Notes: generated from the sequence alone by a model not told the origin. Positions 43,173 through 55,000 are shown, counted from the stretch's first letter. The stretch is DNA of 64,000 bases from Arthrobacter sp. NtRootA1 (GCF_019976975.1 NZ_AP024630.1:868001-932000); one strand, 5' to 3'. Translations and numbers: made by a program.

Positions 43173-44404
43173 CCTGCTGTCTGCTTAGGGACGTCCAGGA
43201 ATTCGAGGGCGCCTGTGATCAGTGCTTCCGTGCCAAGGGCCAGTGTTGGCTGGATGATCGGGGCAAAGTAGGGCGAGTGGTTCGACGGAACGTCCTCCGG
43301 GAGGCGGCCCGTGGTCGCCCAGTCCTTGAAGTGCGTGGCCTCGATCCCGCCCAGGAACCAAAAGACGAGCGGCGCGCCGGCCGCCGTCGCGAGTTCCCCG
43401 ACGTCTTCACTGCCCGAGACGGGGCCGGGGTCTATGATCCTCGCGGCGCCAAACCTATCGCGAAACGCTGAAGCGATCCTTCCGGCGGCCGATTCATCAT
43501 TGACCGTTAGCGGGAAGCGCTCCTCATAGTGGAAGTCGGGTTCCTTGAGGGAGCCTGAGGCGGCAGCTTCACTTCGAACGATGCGCTCGATCGAGTTCAG
43601 GACTATCTCCCGTGTGGGCTCGCTGAAGGATCGGATACTGAGGCCAAGCGTTGCGGTCTCGGGAATGATGTTGTTCTTTGTTCCGGAATGGATTTGCCCA
43701 ACCGTAACTACCGCAGAATCGCTTGCGGCGAGTTCCCGGGACACCACTCCTTGCAGGCGCATGGTGGTTGCCGCGGCCATGAGCACTGGATCAATGGTGG
43801 TTTCAGGCCTGGAGCCGTGGCCGCCGCGCCCATGCAACGTCACGTTGAGCGAATCCGCTGAGGCCATGGCCACGCCGGGACGGATGCCGAACCATCCGAC
43901 AGGAAAGGGCGCGACGTGCTGGCCCAGGACCACGTCCGGCTTGGGGACCAGGTCAAAGAGCCCACCCGCCACCATGGCCTGGGCACCGCCACCCCATTCT
44001 TCGGCTGGCTGGAAGACTGCGATCAGGGTGCCCTGCCAGTCCTGCCGCTTTGCGGCCAACGCTTCCACGGCTCCGAGGAGGCAGCTGACATGTACGTCGT
44101 GCCCGCACGCATGCATGATCGGCACCTCACGGCCTTCATGATCGACGCCGACTGCCGTACTTGCGTAGTCCAACCCGGTGGCCTCTTGGACGGGCAACGC
44201 GTCCATGTCGGCACGAAGCATCACCACGGGTCCGGGGCCATTGTCCAGGACTCCCACAACCCCTGTTTTCCCCACGGAGCGGTGGACCAGAAGCCCCAAG
44301 CCCTCAAGGTGTCCGCTGATGATCCCGGCTGTTCTGACCTCTTGGAAGGAAAGCTCCGGGTTCGTGTGGAGGTCACGGTAGAGGGCTTCAAGGTCAATGC
44401 TCAT
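43160..44404 (-). CDS. M20 family amidohydrolase (N-acyl/IAA-amino-acid hydrolase type)
   Basis: 414 residues. 'MLRADMDALPVQEATGLDYAS' (Asp), 'PIMHACGHDVHVSCLLGAVEAL' (metal-binding Cys/His), 'AVFQPAEEWGGGAQAM' (catalytic and metal Glu) and 'LHGRGGHGSRPETTIDPV' (dimer-interface His) define M20D. It removes the acyl or amino-acid group from an N-acyl amino acid or similar amide. Substrate is unknown. It is divergent from the cyclodeaminase-like gene. Confidence 0.92.
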   Translation of the reverse strand: MSIDLEALYRDLHTNPELSFQEVRTAGIISGHLEGLGLLVHRSVGKTGVVGVLDNGPGPVVMLRADMDALPVQEATGLDYASTAVGVDHEGREVPIMHACGHDVHVSCLLGAVEALAAKRQDWQGTLIAVFQPAEEWGGGAQAMVAGGLFDLVPKPDVVLGQHVAPFPVGWFGIRPGVAMASADSLNVTLHGRGGHGSRPETTIDPVLMAAATTMRLQGVVSRELAASDSAVVTVGQIHSGTKNNIIPETATLGLSIRSFSEPTREIVLNSIERIVRSEAAASGSLKEPDFHYEERFPLTVNDESAAGRIASAFRDRFGAARIIDPGPVSGSEDVGELATAAGAPLVFWFLGGIEATHFKDWATTGRLPEDVPSNHSPYFAPIIQPTLALGTEALITGALEFLDVPKQTAGNPA

Positions 44405-44511
44405 GGGGAATTTTCCTTAACAGGTCGACGCCGCAGGGTCTGGCCAGTGTATCCACGTGATCAGACAACGACGCCGACCCACACGTGTGCGTTTCAGGCA
44501 AACTTGGTTGC

Positions 44512-45162
44512 ATGGAATCTTCACAAGAGATCACGACCCAAGGCTCAACAGTTGAGGATTGGACCAAGGCTCTGGCAGAGTCCAGCGGATCACCTGGTGG
44601 AGGCGCAGGAACCGGCGTAATGCTGGCCATTGCCGCATCCTTGGCCTCCATGGTTGCTGGCTATACGGAGGCGCCCGGGCAGCAGTTGGCCGAGCTGCAC
44701 GCCCGGGCCCGCTCCCTCCGCGAAACCGCCCTGAAGCTGGCTGACGATGACGCAACGGCATCAAAGGCTTTCGGTGCGGCCTTCCGGCTTGATCCTGGCC
44801 CGGAGCGGGAGGAAGCAATCCACCGTGCATCCGTCGATGCTGCCAAGGCGTCCGCTGTGCTCGGGGACCATGCCATAGAAGCCATTGAGGACCTGGGATG
44901 GCTGGCCAGCAACGGGAATCCAGCGCTCATTGCCGACGTAGTGGTCGGGTTTGGAGCCCTCAGGGCCGCCATCGCAGGAGCCCGAACCAACGTGAGCTTT
45001 GATCTCGGATCGCTCAGATCCGCAGGGGCGACCCTTGATGAAATCAAGGAAAAGCACCCTGAATTGTGGGGTACGGTTGGCCGGCTCAGCGATGCCCTGG
45101 ACCGGATTGACCAGCTGGTGGCCGCCGTAGATGGCAAGGCTGCACCTACTGACGGCCACTGA
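44512..45162 (+). CDS. Cyclodeaminase/cyclohydrolase family protein (FTCD_C)
   Basis: 216 residues from ATG 44512; the in-frame start at 44485 is less likely. The helical FTCD_C/FchA fold shows 'GSPGGGAGTGVMLAIAASLASMV' near residues 23-45 and 'NPALIADVVVGFGALRAAIAGARTNV' near residues 139-164. Relatives act on formimino- or methenyl-tetrahydrofolate, moving one-carbon units. The glycine-cleavage operon 2.5 kb away is the other one-carbon locus of the window, but they are not in one operon. Confidence 0.85.
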   Translation: MESSQEITTQGSTVEDWTKALAESSGSPGGGAGTGVMLAIAASLASMVAGYTEAPGQQLAELHARARSLRETALKLADDDATASKAFGAAFRLDPGPEREEAIHRASVDAAKASAVLGDHAIEAIEDLGWLASNGNPALIADVVVGFGALRAAIAGARTNVSFDLGSLRSAGATLDEIKEKHPELWGTVGRLSDALDRIDQLVAAVDGKAAPTDGH

Positions 45163-45183
45163 TTTCCGAAGACGGCACACCTT

Positions 45184-45224
45184 TTAGTGCGCCTTGGGAA
45201 CCCGACTTAGTGCGCCTTGGGAAC
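45184..45224. repeat. 23-bp tandem duplication over the 3' end of the MFS gene
   Basis: TTAGTGCGCCTTGGGAAC begins at 45184 and again at 45207, so the period is 23 bp. The second copy encodes the last residues and stop (…VPKAH*) of the leftward MFS gene. The first copy is an untranslated duplicate just past the stop. Confidence 0.85.
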
Positions 45225-46757
45225 TCGGCGGAGCACGACGGCGGCAAGCACTGCCGCGCAAGCCATCAGTACCAGCCCAATCGCCGCAGTGATGTGCACG
45301 CCGGATTCGAAGGCTACCCGGGCGGCGGTTGTCAGGGCATCCGACAGCGGAGCGGGTAGTGTGGCGGCAGCATCCACTGCACCGGCCAGCGTTTCTCCCG
45401 ATTTCCCGGCCGCCTGCGCGGACAAGCCCTCCGGGACGACGAGGTTGTGCTGGTAGGACGCGGTGAGGATAGAGCCCAGCACGGCCGTTCCCAGGAGCGA
45501 ACCCAGCTCATAGCCAGTCTCGGAAATTGCGGACGCCGCTCCGGATTTGTCGGCCGGCACCGAGCCAAGGATGAGGTCGTTGGAGATGGTTTCCGCTGCT
45601 CCCACACCGACGGCCAGAATCGTCAAAGCTGACAAGAGGAACACAGGTCCGCTGCTGTGATCACCCGCAGCTACCACCAAATAGCCCGCAGCGCTGAGGG
45701 TAAGTCCGCCGGCCACCACGAACCCGGGCCGGATTCGCTTTACCAGCGGGACCACCACCAGGCCGGCGACGACGGTTGCCAGGAGCGCCGGAATCATTGC
45801 GATGCCCGCTTCCATGGGGGACTGGCCTTCTACCAGCTGCAGGTGCTGGGCAAAGAAGTAGATGAAGCCCGTCATGGAAAACAAGGACAGGACGTTGGCA
45901 ACGATCGCAGTGCTGAACACCTTGTTGCTGAACAGGCGGACATCCAGCATCGGGTTCTCGAGTTGCCGCTGGCGACGGACAAACAGAATGCCCATCACCA
46001 GGCCGAAGACCATGAAGGCCGCTGCCGACGCCCCGAATCCGTGGATGGCGAATTCCTTGATCCCGTACACGAAGGGAGCCATCGCGATCACGGACAACGC
46101 GATGCTGGGCACGTCTACACGGCCAGGGTTTGCGTCCTTGGATTCGGGAATGAGGACCCTGCCGAAGGCGAGGAGGGGAAGGAGGAGGAAGGTCGCCACC
46201 AGGAAGACGGCACCCCACCAGAAGTGTTCCACCAGCCAACCACCAAAGATCGGACCAAGGGCGGCACCACCGGAGAAAGCGGCGGCCCAGACGGCGATCG
46301 CGAGCCGCCGGCGGTTCGGATCAGCAAAGATGTTCCGGATCAAGGACAGGGTTGAAGGCATCAACATGGCGCCGAACACGCCAAGTGCAGCGCGGCCGGC
46401 GATCAGCCATTCCGCGGAGGGCGCGAACGCCGTAGCAGCCGAAACCGCAGCGAAGCCTGTGCTGCCGATCAGGAGCAGCCGCCGTCGTCCGATCCTGTCC
46501 CCAAGGTTGCCCATGGAAACCAGCAGCGCTGCCAACACGAGCGGGTACGCGTCAATGATCCACAGGAGCTGCACGCCACCCACATCCAGGGAGCGGGCAA
46601 TTTCAGGCAGGGCGAACGTGAGGGCTGTGTTGTCGACGGCAACCAGCAGCACCGGAAACATCAGGAGTGCCAGTGCCGCCCAGTCGCGCCACGGTGCTGC
46701 CTTGCCCGTGACGGGGTAAGCGGAGCGGGGTGCTTGGGTTGAGGACGGAGTGAACAT
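45207..46757 (-). CDS. MFS exporter, DHA2 family (QacA/SmvA-like)
   Basis: 516 residues from ATG 46757; a longer in-frame start at 46793 would run through the operator and is disfavoured. Fourteen TM segments are expected. 'VLLVAVDNTALTFALPEIARSL' (motif D1), 'GNLGDRIGRRRLLLIGS' (motif A) and 'WAAAFSGGAALGPIFGGWLVE' (motif C) are present. The acidic TM1 residue (VDNTAL) is typical of QacA/SmvA exporters of cationic drugs. It is divergent from a TetR gene and its start lies 8 bp from the palindromic operator. Confidence 0.92.
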   Translation of the reverse strand: MFTPSSTQAPRSAYPVTGKAAPWRDWAALALLMFPVLLVAVDNTALTFALPEIARSLDVGGVQLLWIIDAYPLVLAALLVSMGNLGDRIGRRRLLLIGSTGFAAVSAATAFAPSAEWLIAGRAALGVFGAMLMPSTLSLIRNIFADPNRRRLAIAVWAAAFSGGAALGPIFGGWLVEHFWWGAVFLVATFLLLPLLAFGRVLIPESKDANPGRVDVPSIALSVIAMAPFVYGIKEFAIHGFGASAAAFMVFGLVMGILFVRRQRQLENPMLDVRLFSNKVFSTAIVANVLSLFSMTGFIYFFAQHLQLVEGQSPMEAGIAMIPALLATVVAGLVVVPLVKRIRPGFVVAGGLTLSAAGYLVVAAGDHSSGPVFLLSALTILAVGVGAAETISNDLILGSVPADKSGAASAISETGYELGSLLGTAVLGSILTASYQHNLVVPEGLSAQAAGKSGETLAGAVDAAATLPAPLSDALTTAARVAFESGVHITAAIGLVLMACAAVLAAVVLRRVPKAH

Positions 46758-46764
46758 GTCATTT

Positions 46765-46788
46765 ACTGTACCGTCCAGACGGTACAGT
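46765..46788. promoter_or_regulatory. Perfect 24-bp TetR operator
   Basis: ACTGTACCGTC (46765-46775), CA, GACGGTACAGT (46778-46788): 11-bp perfect arms. It lies between the MFS start (46757) and the TetR gene (46831), so binding would repress the exporter and the regulator itself. Confidence 0.85.
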
Positions 46789-46830
46789 TTCAAATGGAAT
46801 CACCGTAAGCCTTTAGGGAATGATGGACAC

Positions 46831-47370
46831 ATGCCACGAAAACCAGTTGCCAGGGATTCAGTCTTGGATGCCTTCGAAGCCCTACTTATTGAGGTGGGGG
46901 AGCGTGCTGCCACACTCGACGCCGTTGCCAAGCGAGCAGGGGTGTCCAAGGGTGGGCTGCTCTATCACTTTCCCAATAAGGAATCGCTGATCGGCGCCCT
47001 GCTGGAGCGCTTGGATCGTTTGGCCCAGGAAGACATCGAAAAAATGAAGACTGCGCCCGATGGCAGCGCTGCCTACTTCATTCGGACCTCCCTGTGGGCC
47101 GGGACCCCAATGGACCGGGCGTTCGTGGCGGCCACACGGCTGGCAGAAGTCGCCCATGAGGAGACGCGTCGCAGGTTTGCCGGCATTCAACAACAGTGGC
47201 AGGACGTTCTGGCCGAGGATGTGGGTCCGGAGGTTGCCAAGGCGGTCAGCTATATGGGTGACGGCCTGTATTTCAATGCCATGTTCGAAGGCGGACAGGA
47301 GGGCGGTAACGCCGGGCGGGAGGCCGACGTCGAGATCCTGCTCGGAGTCTTGGACCGGCTCCGCAAGTAG
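46831..47370 (+). CDS. TetR family transcriptional regulator
   Basis: 179 residues from ATG 46831; upstream in-frame ATGs at 46750/46756 lie in the operator region and are rejected. The helix-turn-helix 'RAATLDAVAKRAGVSKGGLLYHFPNKESLIGALLERL' is typical TetR_N. The C-terminal domain is helical and ligand-binding with no assigned ligand. It likely represses the divergent DHA2 exporter via the 24-bp palindrome. Confidence 0.9.
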   Translation: MPRKPVARDSVLDAFEALLIEVGERAATLDAVAKRAGVSKGGLLYHFPNKESLIGALLERLDRLAQEDIEKMKTAPDGSAAYFIRTSLWAGTPMDRAFVAATRLAEVAHEETRRRFAGIQQQWQDVLAEDVGPEVAKAVSYMGDGLYFNAMFEGGQEGGNAGREADVEILLGVLDRLRK

Positions 47371-47470
47371 CGGGCCACCCATTTGCGGCGACGCCTCCGA
47401 CGTAGGACAATTGAGCCTTGTGGTGCGTCTTTACAGGGGCACGCAAACAAGTGAATATGCCTTTGATCTG

Positions 47471-47697
47471 CGGCGGGAGAGTCCTGCAAGCAAGTGATGC
47501 GGGCGCCGTAGGAGCAAACCCTCCCCAGGAATCTCTCAGGCCCACGCACCGCCGCGGCGAGGCAACTCTGGAAAGTAGCAGGCCTTTTGCCGCGCCCGTT
47601 GGCGCGGACGAAATGCTGTGCTCACCGAAGGTGCAAGCGATCGTTGTATAAGCAACACGCGGAAACTCTCAGGTCCAATACAGAGCGGGGAGGAACC
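47471..47697 (+). ncRNA. Tandem glycine riboswitch (gcvT motif)
   Basis: Two aptamers lie in the leader of gcvP. Aptamer 1: GGGAGAGTCCTGC (47475-), GCCGTAGGAGCAAACC (47505-47520) and GGAATCTCTCAGGC near 47527-47541. Aptamer 2: AACTCTGGAAAGT near 47564, CCGAAGGTGCAAGC near 47625-47638 and GCGGAAACTCTCAGGTCC near 47659-47676. These are the conserved blocks of the glycine riboswitch, which binds glycine cooperatively and turns on the cleavage system. No terminator hairpin was obvious before the GTG start, so control may be at translation. Confidence 0.93.
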
Positions 47698-47746
47698 CGA
47701 GCCGCTGTGGCGTACCCAAACGCCGCCCAAGTAATGGAGTTCCTTC

Positions 47747-50593
<2,847 letters not shown>

Positions 50594-50605
50594 AAGGTAC
50601 GCAGT

Positions 50606-51739
50606 ATGACTGAGAACTACACAGCCCTTTACGAAGAGCACAAGAAACTCGGCGCGTCCTTCACCGACTTTGGTGGCTGGCAGATGCCGCTCAAGTACTC
50701 CTCCGAGTTGGCCGAGCACCACGCCGTCCGCAAGTCCGCCGGCTTGTTCGACCTCTCCCACATGGGCGAAGTCTGGGTTACCGGACCGGCCGCGGCAGCG
50801 TTCCTGGACTATGCGCTCGTCGGCAAGATCTCCGCCATGGCCGAAGGCAAGGCGAAGTACTCGCTGATCTGCCAGGAAGACGGCGGCATCATCGACGACC
50901 TGATTGTTTACCGTCGTGGTGCGGAGAAGTTCCTCGTTGTGCCCAACGCAGGTAACGCTGTAGTTGTCGCCGCCGCCTTGCTGGAACGTGCCGCCGGTTT
51001 TGACGTGGTTGTTGAGGACGCTTCCGCGGAGACCTCGTTGATTGCAGTTCAGGGGCCGCTTGCCGAAGCGATCCTTCTGCGCCTCGTCCCTGCGGAGCAG
51101 CACGGCCTGGTCACCGACCTCAAGTACTACGCGGCGGTTGAAGTTCCGTTCACGTTCGACGGCGGCACCCAGGAACTGCTTCTGGCACGCACCGGATACA
51201 CCGGTGAAGACGGCTTCGAAATCTTCGTCGCCAACGAGTCCGCTGCAGCACTGTGGCAGGCCATTGCCGGGGTAGCTGAAGAGGGCGAGTTGGTTCCGGC
51301 AGGACTGGCTTCCCGTGACTCCCTGCGCCTGGAAGCCGGGATGCCGCTCTATGGCAACGAGCTGTCCCGCGAAGGAAACCCGTTCGCGGCAGGGCTCGGT
51401 CCCGTGGTCGCACTTTCCAAAGAAGGCGACTTCGTCGGCAAGGCCGCCCTCGCCGCTCTCAAGGCTGACGGCGCTGGCTCCACCAGCGGGCGCAAGCTCG
51501 TGGGGCTCAAAGGCCTGGGCCGCCGCGCCGGACGCTCCCACTACCCGGTCCTCAAGGATGGGGCAGTGGTAGGCGAAGTCACCTCCGGCCAGCCCAGCCC
51601 CACGCTGGGTTACCCGGTTGCGTTGGCGTACGTCGACGTCGAATTCTCGGAGGTCGGGTCTCAACTCGACGTGGACCTTCGAGGAAAAGCTGAGCCGTTC
51701 GAAGTTGTCGCATTGCCGTTCTACAAGCGAGTTCGCTAG
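50606..51739 (+). CDS. gcvT: Aminomethyltransferase, T-protein of glycine cleavage
   Basis: 377 residues, 12 bp after gcvP. 'GWQMPLKYSSELAEHHAVRKSAGLFDLSHMGE' near the N-terminus and 'LLLARTGYTGEDGFEIFVANE' in the middle fit GcvT, as does the C-terminal 'GRRAGRSHYPVLKDGAVVGEVTSGQPSPTLGYPVALAYV'. It transfers the methylene group from the H-protein to tetrahydrofolate and releases ammonia. Confidence 0.96.
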   Translation: MTENYTALYEEHKKLGASFTDFGGWQMPLKYSSELAEHHAVRKSAGLFDLSHMGEVWVTGPAAAAFLDYALVGKISAMAEGKAKYSLICQEDGGIIDDLIVYRRGAEKFLVVPNAGNAVVVAAALLERAAGFDVVVEDASAETSLIAVQGPLAEAILLRLVPAEQHGLVTDLKYYAAVEVPFTFDGGTQELLLARTGYTGEDGFEIFVANESAAALWQAIAGVAEEGELVPAGLASRDSLRLEAGMPLYGNELSREGNPFAAGLGPVVALSKEGDFVGKAALAALKADGAGSTSGRKLVGLKGLGRRAGRSHYPVLKDGAVVGEVTSGQPSPTLGYPVALAYVDVEFSEVGSQLDVDLRGKAEPFEVVALPFYKRVR

Positions 51740-52040
51740 TTAGTCGCCTTTTGCCCGGCGAGTCCCGCCTCCTCTGCATGCTCCCCACCGTCTCCCTCGC
51801 CTCGCAAGCTCGGCCAGGGGACCCGGACGGCGTGGCCCCCGTCGGAGATGCACCCGCTGAGCGGATGCGATGCTCCCTTAGACGCATGCTGCCGGAGGCT
51901 GGCCCCGCGAGGGCCGCGTGGTGGGGCAGCGGATTCCGGAAGCGTGCGTCAAAGCGACGAAGGAGCAGCACGCGGAGGAATTCGGTGCCCCACCACCCAA
52001 CCCAGCCACAGCTTTTGACCAACCATAGTTAGGAAACAGA
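51740..52040. other. Structured 301-bp spacer splitting gcvT from gcvH
   Basis: No gene was found. The stretch contains a long imperfect hairpin: 51918-51947 (GTGGTGGGGCAGCGGATTCC, then a run ending GCGTGC) pairs with 51968-51996 (GCACGC ... ending GGTGCCCCACCAC), interrupted by few mismatches. The left half is GC-rich with shorter complementary segments. The gcvH ribosome site AGGAAACAG lies at the right end. Confidence 0.6.
51918..51996 (+). repeat. Long imperfect inverted repeat (about 28-bp stem)
   Basis: GTGGTGGGGCA (51918-51928) pairs exactly with TGCCCCACCAC (51986-51996). The inner GCGTGC (51942-51947) pairs with GCACGC (51968-51973). The segments between match with a few changes (GCGGATTCC versus CCGAATTCC). 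Confidence 0.75.
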
Positions 52041-52427
52041 ATGCCCAAAGTAGCGCCTGAACTTCAGTACTCCGACGAGCACGAGTGGGTTTCCCGCGGG
52101 GAGGGGAACCTGGTGTCCGTCGGGATTTCCGAGGTTGCCACCGACGCGCTGGGTGACATTGTGTACGTTGACCTCCCTGAGGTTGGCTCCGCCGTCACTG
52201 CGGGCGAGACATGTGGCGAGGTTGAGTCCACGAAGAGTGTTTCTGACCTGTACTCGCCCGTCACTGGTGAGGTCACCGAGATCAACGACGCCGTTGTGGG
52301 CGATCCGGCACTGATCAACAACGATCCTTATGGCGCTGGTTGGCTGTTCAAGGTCGCCGCTGAGTCTGAGGGCCCTCTGCTTTCGGCCGAGGAGTACGCC
52401 TCCAAGAACGGCGGAGACCTGGGCTAA
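52041..52427 (+). CDS. gcvH: Glycine cleavage system H-protein
   Basis: 128 residues. '[40 protein letters not shown]' opens the lipoyl domain, and '[21 protein letters not shown]' carries the lipoylated Lys (~residue 65). It shuttles the aminomethyl group between P-, T- and L-proteins. AGGAAACAG precedes the ATG. No L-protein gene is in the window; a shared dihydrolipoamide dehydrogenase elsewhere is expected. Confidence 0.96.
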   Translation: MPKVAPELQYSDEHEWVSRGEGNLVSVGISEVATDALGDIVYVDLPEVGSAVTAGETCGEVESTKSVSDLYSPVTGEVTEINDAVVGDPALINNDPYGAGWLFKVAAESEGPLLSAEEYASKNGGDLG

Positions 52428-52589
52428 GACCTGTGTGGCCCGTGGGGGCCGACGTCCTCCGTGCGTGCTTGCTTCCTCCGATTCGTTGGCTTGCTGCAGA
52501 GAATGCCGTGCGCGCGGCATGTTTGGCAGCTGAGCCCCGAAATGGAACGCGATGGGCGTAGCGTGGGATTGTAGGAACTAAATAATTTG

Positions 52590-52632
52590 CGACGCCGGGT
52601 TGCCGCCAAAAGGGGCCGCCCGGCGTCGTTGT
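52590..52632 (+). terminator. Hairpin between gcvH and sdaA
   Basis: CGACGCCGGG (52590-52599) pairs exactly with CCCGGCGTCG (52619-52628), with an inner GCCGCC/GGGGCC region, followed by TTGTT. It lies 163 bp after the gcvH stop and 87 bp before sdaA, so it may end the gcv transcript or attenuate read-through into sdaA. Confidence 0.6.
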
Positions 52633-52718
52633 TCGGTCGCTTTCCGCCACGAGCGGGGGAGACCATCCGCCAGGACCATCTGGTGGACCGTTTTCAAGCT
52701 TTGTTAGGGATCACGGCT

Positions 52719-54140
52719 ATGGCTGTTGGTGTTTTCGATCTGTTCTCTGTGGGTATTGGCCCGTCGAGTTCTCATACTGTGGGGCCGATGCGGGCTGCGG
52801 CGGTGTTCGCTGCTGAGTTGCGTGAGTCCGGTGTGCTGGGCTCGGTCGCTGGGTTGCGGGTTGATTTGTATGGGTCGTTGGCGGCGACTGGCCGTGGTCA
52901 CGGGACGATGACTGCGACTCTGTTGGGCCTTGAGGGTTACCATCCGGAGTTGATCCTGCCCGATGAGGTGGAGGAGCGGCTCGCGGCGATTGCTGAGACG
53001 GGTGTGCTGAATCTTGCCGGTGCCTCGGGCGAGGTTGGTGCTGGGGTTCAGTTGCCGTATGCGGTGGAGGATATGGTGTTGCATCCGTTGACGGTGTTGC
53101 CGCGGCATACGAACGGGATGAAGTTTGCCGTGTCTGACGCGGAGGGGAATGTTCTCAGGGAGGCGACGTTTTTCTCGGTTGGTGGCGGGTTCATTGTCCG
53201 GGAGGGTGAGGAGGACGCGGCGCGGGCGGAGTTGGAGGAGACGAAGGCGGAGTTGCCGTTGCCGTTCCGGACGGCTGCTGAGTTGCTGGGCAGGTGCGCG
53301 TCCAAGGGCCTGGGGATCAGCGACATCATGTTCATCAACGAGCGTGCGTCCCGGTCCGAGGAGGAGATCCGGGAGGGGCTCCTTCATATCTGGCATGTGA
53401 TGGAGGCGTGTGTTGAGACGTCGCTCAAGCGTGAGGGTGTGTTGCCGGGCGGGTTGAAGGTCCGGCGTCGTGCTCCTGATTGGTTGGAGCGGTTGCTCAA
53501 GGAGGACAAGGACCGCAACGATCCGAAGTATTGGCAGGAGTGGGTGAACCTGATCGCGTTGGCGGTCAATGAGGAGAACGCTTCCGGTGGCCGGGTGGTC
53601 ACTGCCCCGACGAACGGCGCGGCGGGGATCATCCCGGCGGTGTTGTATTACGCGTTGAATTACGCCCCGGGCATGGATAAGGCCACGCAGGTCGACAAGG
53701 ACGATGTGGTGGTGAAGTTCCTGCTCGCCGCGGGTGCGGTGGGTGTGTTGTATAAGGAGCAGGCGTCCATTTCGGGTGCTGAGGTGGGGTGCCAGGGTGA
53801 GGTGGGCTCGGCGTCGTCGATGGCTGCTGCCGGGTTGGCTGAGGTGATGGGTGGTACGCCGGGTCAGGTGGAGAACGCGGCGGAGATCGCGATGGAGCAC
53901 AATCTGGGGTTGACGTGTGATCCGATCGGGGGGTTGGTGCAGATTCCGTGTATTGAGCGGAACGCGATCGCGGCGGCGAAGGCGATCAACGCCGCGAAGA
54001 TGGCGCTCTGGGGTGACGGGACGCACCGGGTGTCGTTGGATGAGGTGATCGTGACCATGCGTGAGACGGGCAAGGACATGTCCTCCAAGTACAAGGAAAC
54101 CGCGATGGGCGGCCTGGCCGTCAACGTCGTCGAATGCTGA
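52719..54140 (+). CDS. sdaA: L-serine ammonia-lyase (L-serine dehydratase), Fe-S type
   Basis: 473 residues from ATG 52719; an upstream in-frame start at 52587 passes through the hairpin region and is disfavoured. '[22 protein letters not shown]' opens the beta domain. The C-terminal alpha domain has '[23 protein letters not shown]' and '[23 protein letters not shown]', containing the cysteines of the [4Fe-4S] cluster. It converts serine to pyruvate and ammonia. With gcvPTH upstream (and SHMT elsewhere) it completes glycine to pyruvate. Leucine TTG codons are much more frequent than in gcvP. Confidence 0.94.
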   Translation: MAVGVFDLFSVGIGPSSSHTVGPMRAAAVFAAELRESGVLGSVAGLRVDLYGSLAATGRGHGTMTATLLGLEGYHPELILPDEVEERLAAIAETGVLNLAGASGEVGAGVQLPYAVEDMVLHPLTVLPRHTNGMKFAVSDAEGNVLREATFFSVGGGFIVREGEEDAARAELEETKAELPLPFRTAAELLGRCASKGLGISDIMFINERASRSEEEIREGLLHIWHVMEACVETSLKREGVLPGGLKVRRRAPDWLERLLKEDKDRNDPKYWQEWVNLIALAVNEENASGGRVVTAPTNGAAGIIPAVLYYALNYAPGMDKATQVDKDDVVVKFLLAAGAVGVLYKEQASISGAEVGCQGEVGSASSMAAAGLAEVMGGTPGQVENAAEIAMEHNLGLTCDPIGGLVQIPCIERNAIAAAKAINAAKMALWGDGTHRVSLDEVIVTMRETGKDMSSKYKETAMGGLAVNVVEC

Positions 54141-54178
54141 GTCTGTTTACTGTCAGTCCCTAGTGCCATGCTGTATCC

Positions 54179-55000
54179 ATGAGCGGGGGATACGACAGGG
54201 ATTTCTTGCGGGCACGCCTTGAGCTGCCCAGTCCGTCGGCAACGACGATTCTTTTGGACTACATCCACTTCTCCGTGCGTTTCCGGGCTGCCCGGAAACT
54301 CGCGGCGATAGTCGGCGTCAACATCAACGGTAAGGAACTGAGTCCGCTGGCTCGCGAGGGCACATGGCATTTCGATGACAGGATCCCCAAAGAGCAGCAG
54401 GCCGGGCCGGACGTCTACAAGAACAATGCCTTCGATCGCGGGCATCTTGTGCGGCGCCTGGATCCCGTCTGGGGTGACGAGGCCACGGCCAAGAAAGCCA
54501 ATCAGGACACCTTCGTCTTTACCAACGCGGCACCGCAGGTGGACGACTTCAACCAAGGCAAGGAACTTTGGGTGGGGCTCGAGGACCACGTGTTGGAGCA
54601 CGCGGACGCGTACGACGCCAAGCTTTCGGTGTTCACCGGACCCGTACTTCTCGACGACGACCTTCCCTACAGAGGCGTACAGGTTCCGCGGAAGTTCTGG
54701 AAAATCGCAGCGTGGACCAACGATGCCAAGCTCGCCGCCGCGGGCTTTGTGTTGGACCAGTCTCCATTGCTCGGCAAAGTTGAGCTGAACAGAGCCATCG
54801 ACCAGCGGCTCCTGGAAGGCGAACCGCCGCCCTTGGGACCGTTCCGGACCTTCCAGGTTCCCATCGGCCAGATCGCAGACCTGACCGGACTGAGTCTCAG
54901 CAGACTCGCCAACGCGGACCGGCTGGCCAGCGGCCAGCGGGAACTCGGGAAGCAACCGAAAGCCATCAAGTTGGAGAGCCCTGATCAGATCCGGCTGTAA
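54179..55000 (+). CDS. DNA/RNA non-specific endonuclease (NucA/NUC1 family)
   Basis: 273 residues. The beta-beta-alpha-Me core shows FDRGHLVRRLDPVWG (~residues 85-99, catalytic His in DRGH) and 'FVFTNAAPQVDDFNQG' (Mg-binding Asn). No signal peptide is evident: the N-terminus MSGGYDRDFLRARLELP is not hydrophobic. It cleaves DNA and RNA; relatives serve as secreted or periplasmic nucleases. It stands alone after sdaA. Confidence 0.88.
   Translation: MSGGYDRDFLRARLELPSPSATTILLDYIHFSVRFRAARKLAAIVGVNINGKELSPLAREGTWHFDDRIPKEQQAGPDVYKNNAFDRGHLVRRLDPVWGDEATAKKANQDTFVFTNAAPQVDDFNQGKELWVGLEDHVLEHADAYDAKLSVFTGPVLLDDDLPYRGVQVPRKFWKIAAWTNDAKLAAAGFVLDQSPLLGKVELNRAIDQRLLEGEPPPLGPFRTFQVPIGQIADLTGLSLSRLANADRLASGQRELGKQPKAIKLESPDQIRL

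Noticed and set aside
47418..47651. Short frames on both strands between tetR and gcvP
   Set aside because: They cover the conserved blocks of the glycine riboswitch, which explains the sequence better.
52704..54026. Leftward 440-codon open frame
   Set aside because: It is fully antisense to sdaA, rich in Arg/His/Gln, with no domain or ribosome site; a shadow of G/C-rich codon structure.
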